From Candidatus Nitrospira allomarina (GTDB taxonomy: Bacteria > Nitrospirota > Nitrospiria > Nitrospirales > UBA8639), in NCBI RefSeq assembly GCF_032050975.1, contig NZ_CP116967.1:3717001-3781000 (forward strand): a DNA stretch of 64,000 bases. Direction: 5' to 3'. Positions 54,401-62,594 of this stretch are shown piece by piece (position 1 is the stretch's first letter; the number at the start of each line of letters is the position of its first letter). Position numbers and translations under genes: made by a program. The notes below the pieces were generated by a model. That model was not told the DNA's origin, did not search any database, and saw nothing but the letters and a program-made list of their open reading frames with translations.

Positions 54401-54584
54401 CGCCTCGGCCATCATCCTGGGTCTGCTGCCCATCATGTGGTCCCACGGAACCGGCGCAGATGTCATGAAACGCATCGCGGCGCCGATGATCGGCGGAATG
54501 GTCTCGGCGACGGTGCTCACACTGTTGGTCATCCCCGTCATCTATTTCATCTGGCGTCAGCGGCAATTACAATTAATTCATTGA
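51462..54584 (+). CDS. cusA: CusA-like Cu(I)/Ag(I) RND efflux pump
   Basis: A 1040-residue HME-RND pump that exports monovalent metal. TM4 carries the HME pattern 'IAIAIGTMVDAVIVMVENAHRRLEE' with the single proton-relay Asp. The three methionines that bind Cu(I)/Ag(I) in E. coli CusA (Met573, Met623, Met672) have counterparts in 'ILYMPTSIPGMS', 'APLHMGETIV' and 'RTEMLATGIRS', which points to Cu/Ag rather than Zn/Co/Ni. The C-terminal half has 'GLIALAGVAAETGVIMVMFLDEA'. Length is normal. It completes a CusC-CusB-CusA operon in the copper island. Confidence 0.95.
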   Translation: MIERIIGWSARNGFLVGILTLFLMGWGIWAVYHTPLDALPDLSDVQVIVLTEWPGRSPDLIEDQITYPIVTSMLGAPRIKYVRGQSFLGLSFVYIVFQDGTDMYWARSRVVEYMQGLVGKLPEGISPTLGPDATGVGWVFQYALVDESGNHSLADLRSFQDWYLRYWLQSVPGVAEVATIGGFVKQYQVQVDPVKLQGYGIGLPQVIQAVRRSNNEVGGRVIEASEREYMVRGRGYIQSLDDLRTIPIGTDGKGTPITVHDVATVTFGPDLRRGIAELNGKGETVGGIVVMRYGENALEVIQRVKEKITTITPSIPEGIRIVPVYDRSELILRAIDTLKEKVIEITIVVSVISLLFLFHFRSALVPVLLLPVAILLSFIAMYYLGVSSNVMSLSGIAIAIGTMVDAVIVMVENAHRRLEEWESRGRSGSRDDVIIQAAREVGKPLFFSLLIITVSFLPIFTLEAQEGRLFKPLAYTKTFAMFFAALLSIGLAPLLMKWFIRGRIMAEGRNPLNRFLVWIYTPLLKGVLKVRWLIVGLAILGMILVVPVYQQLGSEFMPPLNEGTILYMPTSIPGMSIKQASTILQTQDRLLKEFPEVDQVMGKMGRARTATDPAPLHMGETIVTLKPQKDWRPGMTWDKLIAEMDQKVKFPGMANIWWMPIQTRTEMLATGIRSSLGVRILGPKLEELERIGLHIESLLSTLQGTRSAYAERVTGGYYVDIHVNRTAAARYGLTVEDVQDVIESAIGGKNIAWTVEGRERYPINVRYPRDLRQDVEALKRVLVSTPHGEQIPLAQLSHISTTTGPPSVRDENGSLASMVFVDIAGGDLGTYVHKAKDLVQKHVTLPPGYTLQWAGQYQYLERAQEKLKIVIPLTLFLIFLLLYLNFQSVPRCLLVLLSVPFSLVGAICYVDFLNYPLSIAVWVGLIALAGVAAETGVIMVMFLDEACARRQRENRMHSLADLRDAIIDGAVLRVRPKIMTASAIILGLLPIMWSHGTGADVMKRIAAPMIGGMVSATVLTLLVIPVIYFIWRQRQLQLIH

Positions 54585-54681
54585 AAATTTCTGATAAGGG
54601 TTCATGTCGACAACACACCAGATTGTAAAAGCTCCATCATAGGTGGAATATCAACTTCACAAGAGGAAGGCAATTTAATTC

Positions 54682-55140
54682 ATGATGCAACCATTCACTC
54701 ACATACGAGAGGCAAGCTGTCGCCTGAACTGGCGTCTCCTGGTTCTTATAGCGCTATGGACAATCACGGCCTGTGCCACCGCACCTCAACCGCCGCAAAA
54801 CGAACCTCTCCCGCCACCCGAGCAAGCGAGTCCTCTGGTCGCGCAACTGCTCCTGGATGGCAATCGTCTGTTTGCCGAACACCGGTGGACCTCTGCGATT
54901 ATAAAGTACGAAGAAGCCGTTCAAGCCCAGCCAACATTGGCCGAAGCCCATTACAACCTGGGCATGGCCCTCTACAAAAAAGGGCCCGTTTCAGCCGCGC
55001 GTCCCCATTTTATCGAAGCGGCCGATTTAGCTCCGGGGCATCCCGTCATTTGGAATGCTCCCCCGTTCAGAAAATATGGCACGGTTGAGTCAAGCACACC
55101 AACATCGGCACCAGATGGTCATTTTGGACATCAGCATTGA
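54682..55140 (+). CDS. TPR lipoprotein of the copper island
   Basis: A 152-residue lipoprotein (lipobox ITAC, Cys31). A proline-rich spacer (about 34-52) is followed by about two TPR units: 'AQLLLDGNRLFAEHRWTSAIIKYEEAVQAQPTLAEAHYNLGMALYKKGPVSAARPHFIEAADLAPGHPVIW' (about 54-124). The chain ends in a short His-containing tail ('DGHFGHQH') that could bind metal. It lies between cusA (about 100 nt) and the copA multicopper oxidase gene (21 nt) on the same strand. It may act as a periplasmic scaffold for the copper proteins; that is inferred from position and TPR content. Confidence 0.85.
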   Translation: MMQPFTHIREASCRLNWRLLVLIALWTITACATAPQPPQNEPLPPPEQASPLVAQLLLDGNRLFAEHRWTSAIIKYEEAVQAQPTLAEAHYNLGMALYKKGPVSAARPHFIEAADLAPGHPVIWNAPPFRKYGTVESSTPTSAPDGHFGHQH

Positions 55141-55161
55141 TCCGCGCCAAACATCTTTGGT

Positions 55162-57063
55162 ATGCCCGGATATAATGAGAGATCACGCATGAGCAGCAAC
55201 AAGGATAGTCATGACACTCGAATGACGCGGCGCTCGTTACTGAAAGGGTTTGGTGCGCTTGGAATAACGGCGGCTTTGGGTCGCCTCCTTCCTTCCTATG
55301 TTCTGGCCGGCACAACCAAGGCAAAAGCGGGATATCCTTCAGAACTACATGGAAAGACCATTGATTTACGCATTGCCGAATCTCCGTTTCAAATCGGAGA
55401 GTTGACCGGAATGGCCAAAACCATCAACGGCACGTTACCCGGTCCTTTAATTCGATTGAAGGAAGGTGACAACGTAACACTCAATGTCACGAACCGGTTA
55501 ATGGAAGATACCTCCATCCACTGGCATGGATTGCTTCTTCCGCCGGACATGGACGGTGTGCCGGGCGTCAGTTTCGCCGGCATCAAGCCGGCCTCGACCT
55601 TCCGCTATCGCTACCCCATCCGACAAAGCGGAACCTATTGGTATCACAGTCATTCCGGCTTCCAGGAACAATCGGGTGTTTACGGACCGCTCATCATCGA
55701 TCCGATCGAGCCGGATCCGTTTCACTACGATCGGGATTATGTGGTGGTGCTCTCGGATTGGACCTTCGAGTCGCCGGAGTCGGTCTTTGCCAATCTCAAA
55801 AAGCAAAGTGACTACTATAATTTCCAGAAGCGCACCGCCCCCGAGTTCTTTTCCGATGTGTCACGAATGGGATTGGGGCCTGCGCTGCAGAACTATCTGA
55901 TGTGGGACCGGATGCGAATGGACCCCACGGACTTCGCGGACGTTACCGGGTATATCTATACCTATTTAATGAATGGAATGGCACCTGACCAAAATTGGAC
56001 AGGGCTCTTTCGTCCAGGTGAACGAGTGCGATTGCGCTTCATCGCCGCCACCGCCATGACCTTTTATGACGTGCGCCTGCCGGGACTCACCATGACCGTC
56101 GTTCAGGCGGACGGACAAAATGTGCAGCCTGTGGCGGTGGATGAATTACGTATCGGACCAGCCGAAACCTACGATGTGATCGTCCAACCAGCCGAGGATC
56201 GGGCCTATACAATTTTTGCCGAAACACTTGATCGAAGCGGCTACGCACGAGGCACACTGGCTCCGAGCGCTGGAATGACCGCCCCACTCCCCGACCGTCG
56301 TCCGCGGCCTCTCCGGACCATGGCTGCCATGGGCATGCACATGGACAGTATGGACATGGGGGACATGAACAAACATGATCAGCACGGCGGGGCACACATG
56401 GAGCCTCCGGAAATGGACAAGTCCAAAAACCACGCCACAGAACACCTGCATGACATGCACGACATGTCAGACTTTCCACCGGATGAATCGCGCCAATCGG
56501 AAATTCCCGGCAATACACCAGTCAAACATGCTCCGGGTCATCATGGTACCGGCAATCAATCTGTCGCCGAATATTCGCGTCAACAGCTGGATGAGCCCGG
56601 CATTGGGCTGGAGAATACCGGCACACGGGTGCTGGTTTACACCGATTTGAAAAGCCTTGCGCCCTATCCCGACCAGCGGGAACCTGGGCGCGAAATTGAG
56701 CTCCACCTCACGGGCCACATGGAACGTTACATGTGGTCATTCGACGGCAAAAAATATTCGGAAGCCAAGGAGCCCATTTTCTTTCGTCACGGCGAACGGC
56801 TGCGCTTCACCTTCGTCAACGATACGATGATGGAGCATCCCCTACACTTGCACGGGATGTGGATGCACCTTGAGAACGGGGCAGGGACCTTCCTGCCACG
56901 CAAACACACCGTCATCGTGAAACCGGCTGAGCGACTCTCCGTCGCCATCACGGCGGACGCTCCCGGACGTTGGGCGTTTCACTGCCATCTGCTCATGCAT
57001 ATGGAAGCGGGCATGTTCCGCGTCGTTGAAGTTTCTGGCGTGGAACCTTCGGTGCATTCATGA
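55162..57063 (+). CDS. copA: CopA-family multicopper oxidase
   Basis: A 633-residue periplasmic copper-resistance oxidase, three cupredoxin domains. A Tat signal ('MTRRSLLKGFGALGITAALG', about 21-40) indicates export in folded form. The start may be ATG 55162 or 55189; neither has a strong ribosome site. Copper ligands: 'IHWHGLLLPPDMDGVPG' and 'YWYHSHSGFQEQSGVYGPLII' in domain 1, 'HPLHLHGMW' and 'HCHLLMHMEAGM' in domain 3. A Met/His-rich insert between domains ('MHMDSMDMGDMNKHDQHGGAHM' region, about 392-435) is typical of CopA, binding Cu(I) for oxidation to Cu(II). The stop overlaps the copB start by four bases. Confidence 0.95.
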   Translation: MPGYNERSRMSSNKDSHDTRMTRRSLLKGFGALGITAALGRLLPSYVLAGTTKAKAGYPSELHGKTIDLRIAESPFQIGELTGMAKTINGTLPGPLIRLKEGDNVTLNVTNRLMEDTSIHWHGLLLPPDMDGVPGVSFAGIKPASTFRYRYPIRQSGTYWYHSHSGFQEQSGVYGPLIIDPIEPDPFHYDRDYVVVLSDWTFESPESVFANLKKQSDYYNFQKRTAPEFFSDVSRMGLGPALQNYLMWDRMRMDPTDFADVTGYIYTYLMNGMAPDQNWTGLFRPGERVRLRFIAATAMTFYDVRLPGLTMTVVQADGQNVQPVAVDELRIGPAETYDVIVQPAEDRAYTIFAETLDRSGYARGTLAPSAGMTAPLPDRRPRPLRTMAAMGMHMDSMDMGDMNKHDQHGGAHMEPPEMDKSKNHATEHLHDMHDMSDFPPDESRQSEIPGNTPVKHAPGHHGTGNQSVAEYSRQQLDEPGIGLENTGTRVLVYTDLKSLAPYPDQREPGREIELHLTGHMERYMWSFDGKKYSEAKEPIFFRHGERLRFTFVNDTMMEHPLHLHGMWMHLENGAGTFLPRKHTVIVKPAERLSVAITADAPGRWAFHCHLLMHMEAGMFRVVEVSGVEPSVHS

Positions 57064-57968
57064 GGATATCTGTTCGATGCCTCCTCTCACTCACGGTCAT
57101 CAGTCTCCTTATTTGGGATTTCCATTCGTCAGGCATCTTTGCCCAATCCATCCCCGACGAATCAACCTCCGCGCATGAACACACTTACCACCCCCATACA
57201 ATACAGCCGGATGGCCAGACTGACACCCGATCCGGGGTACTCCGAGAAATGTCCGCCACGGGATCACCTGAATCCAAAGAAGTGGACTGGCCCAGTCCTG
57301 TCATGGATGAGCAGCGCCACGGTTTTTTTCTCGCCGACGTTCTGGAATACCGGCCGAACATTGGCGGGGACGGAAGTAACGACGACTACCGATGGGACAT
57401 CGAGGGCTGGTACGGCGGTGACTACAATCGAATCTGGTTCAAAAGCGAGGGCCAGCGGGACACGGCATTTAAGGCCAACTACGACATTGATTCACAACTC
57501 CTCTTCGGACGCTTCATTCAGCAGTATTACGATTTACAAGTAGGGGGGCGCGTCGAAACACAATCCTATCGGGGACGGAATGTCACGCGAGGACTGGCGG
57601 TGATCGGACTACAAGGTCTCGTCCCGTATAACTATGAAATTCAGCCCGCCTTCTTCATTAGTCAACATGGGGACCTGTCCGCACGATTGACCGCGACCAA
57701 AGATCTCTCCCTTACGCAACGGCTGATCCTCCAGCCTCGCTTTGAGACGAATGCCGCGATTCAACGTGTACGAAAGTTCACAACGGGTTCAGGACTGAAT
57801 AACCTTGAATTGGGGTTTCGGCTGCGTTATGAAATCCGACGGGAATTTGCCCCCTACGTGGGAATCTCCTTGGACAAAAGTTTTGGAGATACCGCCTCGC
57901 TTGTACGGCAAGAAGGAGGAAATCCCAGTCAGATACGATTCGTGGTGGGTGTAAGGCTCTGGTTTTAA
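57060..57968 (+). CDS. copB: Copper resistance protein B (outer membrane)
   Basis: A 302-residue outer-membrane barrel. The signal peptide is about residues 1-29 and is followed by a His-rich stretch ('HEHTYHPHT', about 39-47). Family blocks are 'FFLADVLEYRPNIGGD', 'YRWDIEGWYGGDYNRIWFKSEGQ', 'LLFGRFIQQYYDLQVGGRV', 'RGLAVIGLQGLVPYNYEIQPAFFIS' and the C-terminal 'RFVVGVRLWF'. CopB works with CopA to sequester or export periplasmic copper. The Met-rich N-terminal repeats of Pseudomonas CopB are absent, so this is the shorter, PcoB-like form. ATGA overlap with copA means coupled translation. Confidence 0.93.
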   Translation: MRISVRCLLSLTVISLLIWDFHSSGIFAQSIPDESTSAHEHTYHPHTIQPDGQTDTRSGVLREMSATGSPESKEVDWPSPVMDEQRHGFFLADVLEYRPNIGGDGSNDDYRWDIEGWYGGDYNRIWFKSEGQRDTAFKANYDIDSQLLFGRFIQQYYDLQVGGRVETQSYRGRNVTRGLAVIGLQGLVPYNYEIQPAFFISQHGDLSARLTATKDLSLTQRLILQPRFETNAAIQRVRKFTTGSGLNNLELGFRLRYEIRREFAPYVGISLDKSFGDTASLVRQEGGNPSQIRFVVGVRLWF

Positions 57969-58187
57969 GAATAGTTATACCGCAATATGCGCCTGCAAAT
58001 GATTGTGTAGCCGGAGCTTTTCTTTTCCAATAGCACAAAACATCTACAGCCTCGCCATCACACTATTCAAGGGTTATCGACAGTTTTCTTGGGAAAGTCG
58101 TCCAGTTATCGTGGGAGACAGGAATCGGCATTATTCTATTTTTCAATGAGGATGTGACCGGCAGCCTCAGGAAAGGAGGAGTGATTC

Positions 58188-58532
58188 ATGGCACATCAAC
58201 ACCAATCTTGTATAGAAGCCTGCGTGCGCTGTGCTCAGGAATGCGAATCATGCGGGAATCAATGCTTGGGTGACATGCCCGACTGTGCCAGGCTTTGTAT
58301 AGACTGCGCAGATCTCTGTTGGACCTGTACGGCATTTATGAGTCGAGATTCTCAATTCAGTGCGGAACTCTGCGACATTTGCGCCACAATTTGTGACGCC
58401 TGTGCCAAGGAGTGCGAGAAACATGACAACGAGCATTGCCGACGCTGTGCGGAAGCCTGTCGCCGATGCGCGGAAGAATGTCGCAAAATGGGTGCAGGAG
58501 CAAAAAAACAACCTGTGGGCGCCGGGCGATAG
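58188..58532 (+). CDS. Cytosolic copper-storage (Csp/DUF326) protein
   Basis: A 114-residue protein with 21 cysteines (at 8, 12, 15, 19, 22, 26, 33, 37, 40, 44, 47, 62, 65, 69, 72, 76, 84, 87, 91, 94 and 98), mostly spaced three or four apart along helices. This is the pattern of four-helix-bundle copper storage proteins, whose inward-facing Cys bind many Cu(I). There is no signal peptide, as in the cytosolic Csp3 type. AAAGGAGG lies 9 nt before the ATG. A strong hairpin follows the stop. It is in the copper island between copB and a TolC-type gene, adding cytosolic storage to periplasmic oxidation and efflux. Confidence 0.93.
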   Translation: MAHQHQSCIEACVRCAQECESCGNQCLGDMPDCARLCIDCADLCWTCTAFMSRDSQFSAELCDICATICDACAKECEKHDNEHCRRCAEACRRCAEECRKMGAGAKKQPVGAGR

Positions 58533-58545
58533 ACTTCGTTGACTA

Positions 58546-58582
58546 CTCATCGGGCAAAGCCTCCGGAGGCATGCCCGATGAG
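58546..58582 (+). terminator. Strong hairpin after the copper-storage gene
   Basis: CTCATCGGGCA (58546-58556) pairs exactly with TGCCCGATGAG (58572-58582), and inside it GCCT/AGGC closes a CCGG loop (58559-58570). It starts 14 nt after the stop. The T-run is poor, but stem strength and position fit a terminator or mRNA-stabilising end. Confidence 0.6.
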
Positions 58583-58819
58583 GTCGATCTCCCTTCCCTC
58601 CATAAAATCTAGTTCTTAAAAACTGGACCATTTCCCGAATTTGATTTTTTACCTGTATCTTGGAATGGGCCAAAACCGGTAAGGGTGATCTGCCTGATTC
58701 TATCGAAGATTCGATTGAATATTTAATTAGGCATATTTTCGAAGTTATCCAGTTCGACCATGGAGAAAATATCCTAGACTCTTTAAAAAAAGACACAACG
58801 TGTTTTATAGGATTTACAA

Positions 58820-60262
58820 ATGATCAAGATCTCCATGGCCGGGTTAGGGTGGCCAATTCTGGTTTTCGGATTGGGATTTTCCGGATGTGCTATCCCTTTC
58901 CATGATAATCAGATGGATGAACTGCCTAGACCGAACATGTATCCTCAGAAGGGAATCCCAACTTTATTTCCGGATCTCCAAAATGAGAAACACCTGCACA
59001 CGGTACCGGCAGAAGGTCAGACCCAGGCGGATGACGAGCATGACGACGGAACCCTTTCACTTCCGCGGCTCAAGAATCTCGCACGGAAAAATAATCCTAC
59101 CTTGATACAGGCCTGGGTTCTGGTCGAGGGAGAACGGGCCAAGGCTCTTCAGGCGGGCCTCTACCCAAATCCGGTCGGTGGTTATTCAGGAGATCAGATC
59201 AACGTCAAGAACACCATTGGAGAATTTCAGGGAGGATTTATTCAACAAGAATTTGTCACGGCGGGAAAACTCGAATTGAGTCGTGAGAAATATTTAGCAC
59301 GAGCTTCCGCCGCTGAATATCAGGCCCTTGCGCAGGAATATCGTGTGATGAACGGGATCGTAATCCAATATTATCGCCTTTTGGGATTTCAGGAGCGGGT
59401 AGACATCCAACGGGAGCTTCTCAAAAGTTGGCAGGATCAGCTCTTGACCGTCAAGGAAATGTTTAATGTCGGCCAAGCCAATGAGGCTGATCTGCGCCAG
59501 GCCCGAGTGCAACTTCAACAGCAACAATTGTCCGTGCTCATGGCGGAAAATGAATTCCAAATGGAAAGGGAGCGCTTAATGGCTCTCGTGGGGACGTCCC
59601 TTCCCAATCAAGCGGTTTCAGGAATGCTGGCAGAAGATCTGCCTCCCATCCGATTCGAGGAGGCCCTCAAGAGGTTACTGCAGGAAAGCCCTGAACTGGC
59701 CCTGGCGCATGCCAATGTGCGATCGGATCAAATTATGGTTCAGCGGGAACAGGCGGAACCTATCCCCAACATAACCCTTAGAGGTTCGGCCGGCCGGAAT
59801 TATGTCGAAACACAGACGGTCTATGGCATTCAAGCGTTTATCAAAATTCCCATTTTTGATTGGAACCAGGGAACGATACAACAGGCCCGGGCCGATCTCC
59901 GCCGACAAGAGGCCCAAGTCACACTTACGGAGCTTCGATTGCGCCGAAGTTTAGCCGAACAGTTTCAACAGTATCTCACCGCCCTTCAACATATTACGAG
60001 TTATCGGGATTTTCTGTTGCCCGAATCAGAGGCACGGTATCGCGTTCAATTACAGAGTTATCAATCCGACCGTGAAACCTGGCCGGAGGTGCTGCAAGCT
60101 CAACGGGATTTCTTCATGCTTCGATTGGAATATATCAATCAGTTAATTGCCTGGCGAACCGCCAGAGTGACCATTGAAGGACTGCTGCTCATTGACGGCC
60201 TTCAGGCACCGCAGGGTGTGACACCGCCTGGGCACCTTGATGCGAATCCCAAACCCAGATAA
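58820..60262 (+). CDS. TolC-family outer-membrane efflux lipoprotein
   Basis: A 480-residue outer-membrane factor, second in the copper island. The signal ends in lipobox FSGC (Cys23). Repeat 1 starts with 'LSLPRLKNLARKNNPTLIQAWVLVEGERAKALQAGLYPNPVGGYSGDQI' (about 78-130), and 'GEFQGGFIQQEFVTAGKLELSREKYLARASAAEY' is CzcC/CusC-like. Repeat 2 is 'FEEALKRLLQESPELALAHANVRSDQIMVQREQAEPIPNITLRG'. No adaptor or pump lies next to it; the next gene is a multicopper oxidase, 46 nt downstream. It may serve the CusBA pump as an alternative channel or have a separate partner elsewhere. Confidence 0.9.
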   Translation: MIKISMAGLGWPILVFGLGFSGCAIPFHDNQMDELPRPNMYPQKGIPTLFPDLQNEKHLHTVPAEGQTQADDEHDDGTLSLPRLKNLARKNNPTLIQAWVLVEGERAKALQAGLYPNPVGGYSGDQINVKNTIGEFQGGFIQQEFVTAGKLELSREKYLARASAAEYQALAQEYRVMNGIVIQYYRLLGFQERVDIQRELLKSWQDQLLTVKEMFNVGQANEADLRQARVQLQQQQLSVLMAENEFQMERERLMALVGTSLPNQAVSGMLAEDLPPIRFEEALKRLLQESPELALAHANVRSDQIMVQREQAEPIPNITLRGSAGRNYVETQTVYGIQAFIKIPIFDWNQGTIQQARADLRRQEAQVTLTELRLRRSLAEQFQQYLTALQHITSYRDFLLPESEARYRVQLQSYQSDRETWPEVLQAQRDFFMLRLEYINQLIAWRTARVTIEGLLLIDGLQAPQGVTPPGHLDANPKPR

Positions 60263-60307
60263 GCATCAATTTCCCCAAGACGCTTTTTTCTCTATGGAGA
60301 TTGTACA

Positions 60308-61648
60308 ATGAGCGATGGCGTGACACGACGACAGATTTTGGCAACCGGAGCTGCACTGGCCGCAGGAACCTTGTCGGCTCAATTGGGTCAAGGTGAGCCA
60401 CTCGATCCCTCCCGGTCCCGCACAGACCAAACCCAGACAGCCAAAAATTCCAATAAAAAGTTTTCCCGTTATTCACGCTATCGTCCCAGTTTCGGAGGGC
60501 CTCCGGACTCCGATGAATATCTGGGAAAACTTGTTCCTGGATTGCGAAAATCCGGGCTCGAACCCGTCCCACTCGAAACTCCAGACCTGGAAAAACTTTC
60601 CTGGAAGATGGTGAATGGTGTAAAGGAATTCGAGCTGCGATGCACACCGGTAAGCCGGGAATTTCTTCCCGGGAAATTCATGCATGTCTGGGGCTTTAAC
60701 GATAGCATGCCCGGGCCCACCATGGAAGCCTTTCAAGGGGAGCGAGTTCGCATCATCGTCCATAATGAACTGCCGGAACCCACTTCAGTTCATTGGCATG
60801 GATTGGAACTCCCGGTGGAATTTGACGGGGTCCCCGGTGTCACTCAACATCTGATTCCAGCTGGCGGGACGTATGTTTACGAATACGATCTGCACCAGAC
60901 CGGCACATTTTTTTATCATAGTCATGTGGCCATGCAGGAAGCTTTCGGTATGGTGGGATTTTTTATCATTCATCCCCGCGTGGCCTACGATCCTCCGGTG
61001 GATCGTGATTTCGGACTTATTTTTCAGAATTTTTTTATTCCACCCAATTCGACAACGGCGGATTCCATGCGCATGGACTGGAACTGGCATACCATCAATG
61101 GACGCAGCGGCCCTTATACCACTCCCCTCGTTTGTAAGCATGGTGAACGGGTCCGCATCCGATTGATCGATTTCAGCCCAATGCAACATCACCCGATTCA
61201 TATCCATGGCCACACATTTTGGTTGACAGGCACCGAAGGCGGACGCATTCCTCCCACTGCCTGGATCCCAAGAAACACCACCCTGGTGGGCGTGGCGATG
61301 GCGCAGGATTTTGAATTTGTGGCGTTCAATCCGGGAGATTGGATCTTTCATTGTCACATGGTGCACCATATGATGAATCACATGGTGCGCCAGGTGGGCC
61401 CGCGCATACGCGGGGAAGAAGAGGTGTCGAAATATCTGCATTCTCTTCCTAACCGACCTCCGGCAAAACCCGTCCTGGAAAGTCCGGCGTTTGGCGTACC
61501 CGGCTATCCACAAAAAATGCAGAGTATGGAGATGAGTCAGGAAGCCATGCAACAAATCAACGCCCGGCGGGAAACTCGCGGGATGCGTCAAAAAATGGCA
61601 CGAAGGCGTCAAAGGTTTAATGACGGTCATGCGGGTCTTGCCGGATGA
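60308..61648 (+). CDS. Two-domain-type multicopper oxidase, 3' end frame-shifted
   Basis: A 446-residue periplasmic oxidase. A Tat signal 'TRRQILATGAALAAG' lies at residues 6-20. Copper ligands: 'HWHG' (162-165) and 'YHSH' (203-206) in the first cupredoxin domain; 'HPIHIHGH' (295-302) and 'HCHMVHHMMNHM' (348-359, with His354 and Met359 as type 1 ligands) in the last. There is no middle domain of the CopA kind. The C-terminus after residue 427 turns abruptly into an Arg-rich tail. Removing one A from the six-A run at 61590-61595 restores a natural continuation to TGA at 61744. The intact protein would be about 478 residues. It is likely to oxidise Cu(I) or another metal in the copper island. 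Confidence 0.9.
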   Translation: MSDGVTRRQILATGAALAAGTLSAQLGQGEPLDPSRSRTDQTQTAKNSNKKFSRYSRYRPSFGGPPDSDEYLGKLVPGLRKSGLEPVPLETPDLEKLSWKMVNGVKEFELRCTPVSREFLPGKFMHVWGFNDSMPGPTMEAFQGERVRIIVHNELPEPTSVHWHGLELPVEFDGVPGVTQHLIPAGGTYVYEYDLHQTGTFFYHSHVAMQEAFGMVGFFIIHPRVAYDPPVDRDFGLIFQNFFIPPNSTTADSMRMDWNWHTINGRSGPYTTPLVCKHGERVRIRLIDFSPMQHHPIHIHGHTFWLTGTEGGRIPPTAWIPRNTTLVGVAMAQDFEFVAFNPGDWIFHCHMVHHMMNHMVRQVGPRIRGEEEVSKYLHSLPNRPPAKPVLESPAFGVPGYPQKMQSMEMSQEAMQQINARRETRGMRQKMARRRQRFNDGHAGLAG

Positions 61649-61744
61649 ATTCTATGATCTCGTCATGCATAGCGATGAACACATTCCTCCGGGCGCCATT
61701 TTTGAAGCCATCGCAAAAGGCCAGTACCGGAAACATGGCCAATG
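61596..61744 (+). other. Out-of-frame C-terminal tail of the multicopper oxidase
   Basis: In the frame reached by dropping one A from the run at 61590-61595 the sequence reads 'WHEGVKGLMTVMRVLPDEF' and on through 'YDLVMHSDEHIPPGAIFEAIAKG' to TGA 61744. 'GMR...GVxGLMTVxRVLPxxxYDxV' with 'xxPPGA' near the end is what I recall as the normal closing segment in related oxidases. A 41-codon frame from ATG 61620 could also be translated alone, but the oxidase-tail reading explains it better. Confidence 0.7.
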
Positions 61745-62134
61745 ATTGTTCAACTAGAGGACAATAGGTTGAATCTGCACGGTCTTTTCCCTTTATCCAT
61801 TTAGCAATCGTCAGCTCATTCATAGCCCCCACAACTGGATTTGTCTCCCGACGAGGATTATCCTTCTGCCTTTTCCGTGGCCGAATGATAGATGCCACAC
61901 ATTCCACGCGCATTCATAAAGTTCTGACCTGAGAACAAAGCGTATCCATCATTATTGACTTATACTGGCCGTTCAAAAATCAAATATGCCATGATTAAAT
62001 CATACCGTCGGGCAGATGGGAAAATTGAAATGACCACAAAAAAAATATGGGGTTGGCATATACTTGGTGAATCGGAACCCTCATAGAATTCAATTTCAGC
62101 ACTGTGTAAATAAAAAATTCAAAGGAGCCGAAAC
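61745..62134. other. Intergenic stretch
   Basis: About 390 AT-rich bases after the multicopper oxidase. No coding frame with a start signal was seen. It contains the promoter of the next small lipoprotein; AAAGGAG lies just before that ATG. Confidence 0.4.
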
Positions 62135-62500
62135 ATGGCACACGGCTTCACATCGATAATCTTTATCACAATTACCACGATCACTATGATGACCGGATGT
62201 GGGTCCGGCCCCCCTGCCCAATTGGTCGAAAAATATGGTCCACCCGCCCAATTAGTTAAACAGCATGATCATGTTGCCTTGGCAAAATGGTACGAACAGG
62301 AAGCCGCCGCTCTTCGACAGCGCGCAGAGGAATTGCGTGCGATGGTTGGGGAAGTTGGTGATTACGATTCAAAAGAATTTCATGAAGACAAATTAACCAT
62401 AATCATGCATGGAAAAGATTTAGCTGATGATTATTCGGACGCAGCCGATACGGCTGAAAAACTTGCACAAATCCACAGAGACCTCCAAGCGACTAAATAG
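62135..62500 (+). CDS. Small helical lipoprotein of unknown function
   Basis: A 121-residue lipoprotein (lipobox MTGC, Cys22). After a short Gly/Ser spacer the segment 'GPPAQLV' occurs twice ten residues apart (about 25-31 and 35-41), apparently a small internal duplication. The rest is predicted all-helical and charged ('LAKWYEQEAAALRQRAEELRAMVGEV', 'HGKDLADDYSDAADTAEKLAQIHRDL'). The 'LA.WYe.EA..lr..A' pattern is like small envelope lipoproteins of unknown function. AAAGGAG lies 7 nt before the ATG. It stands alone after the copper island. Confidence 0.75.
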   Translation: MAHGFTSIIFITITTITMMTGCGSGPPAQLVEKYGPPAQLVKQHDHVALAKWYEQEAAALRQRAEELRAMVGEVGDYDSKEFHEDKLTIIMHGKDLADDYSDAADTAEKLAQIHRDLQATK

Positions 62501-62594
62501 CCCGCGCCCCGGGCCCGACGCAACAGACCTTCCAGCACTCTGTGTTTGGGAGTGAGAATTTTCAAAACGAGCAGGAGAGCCGAGATCCCTCCCC

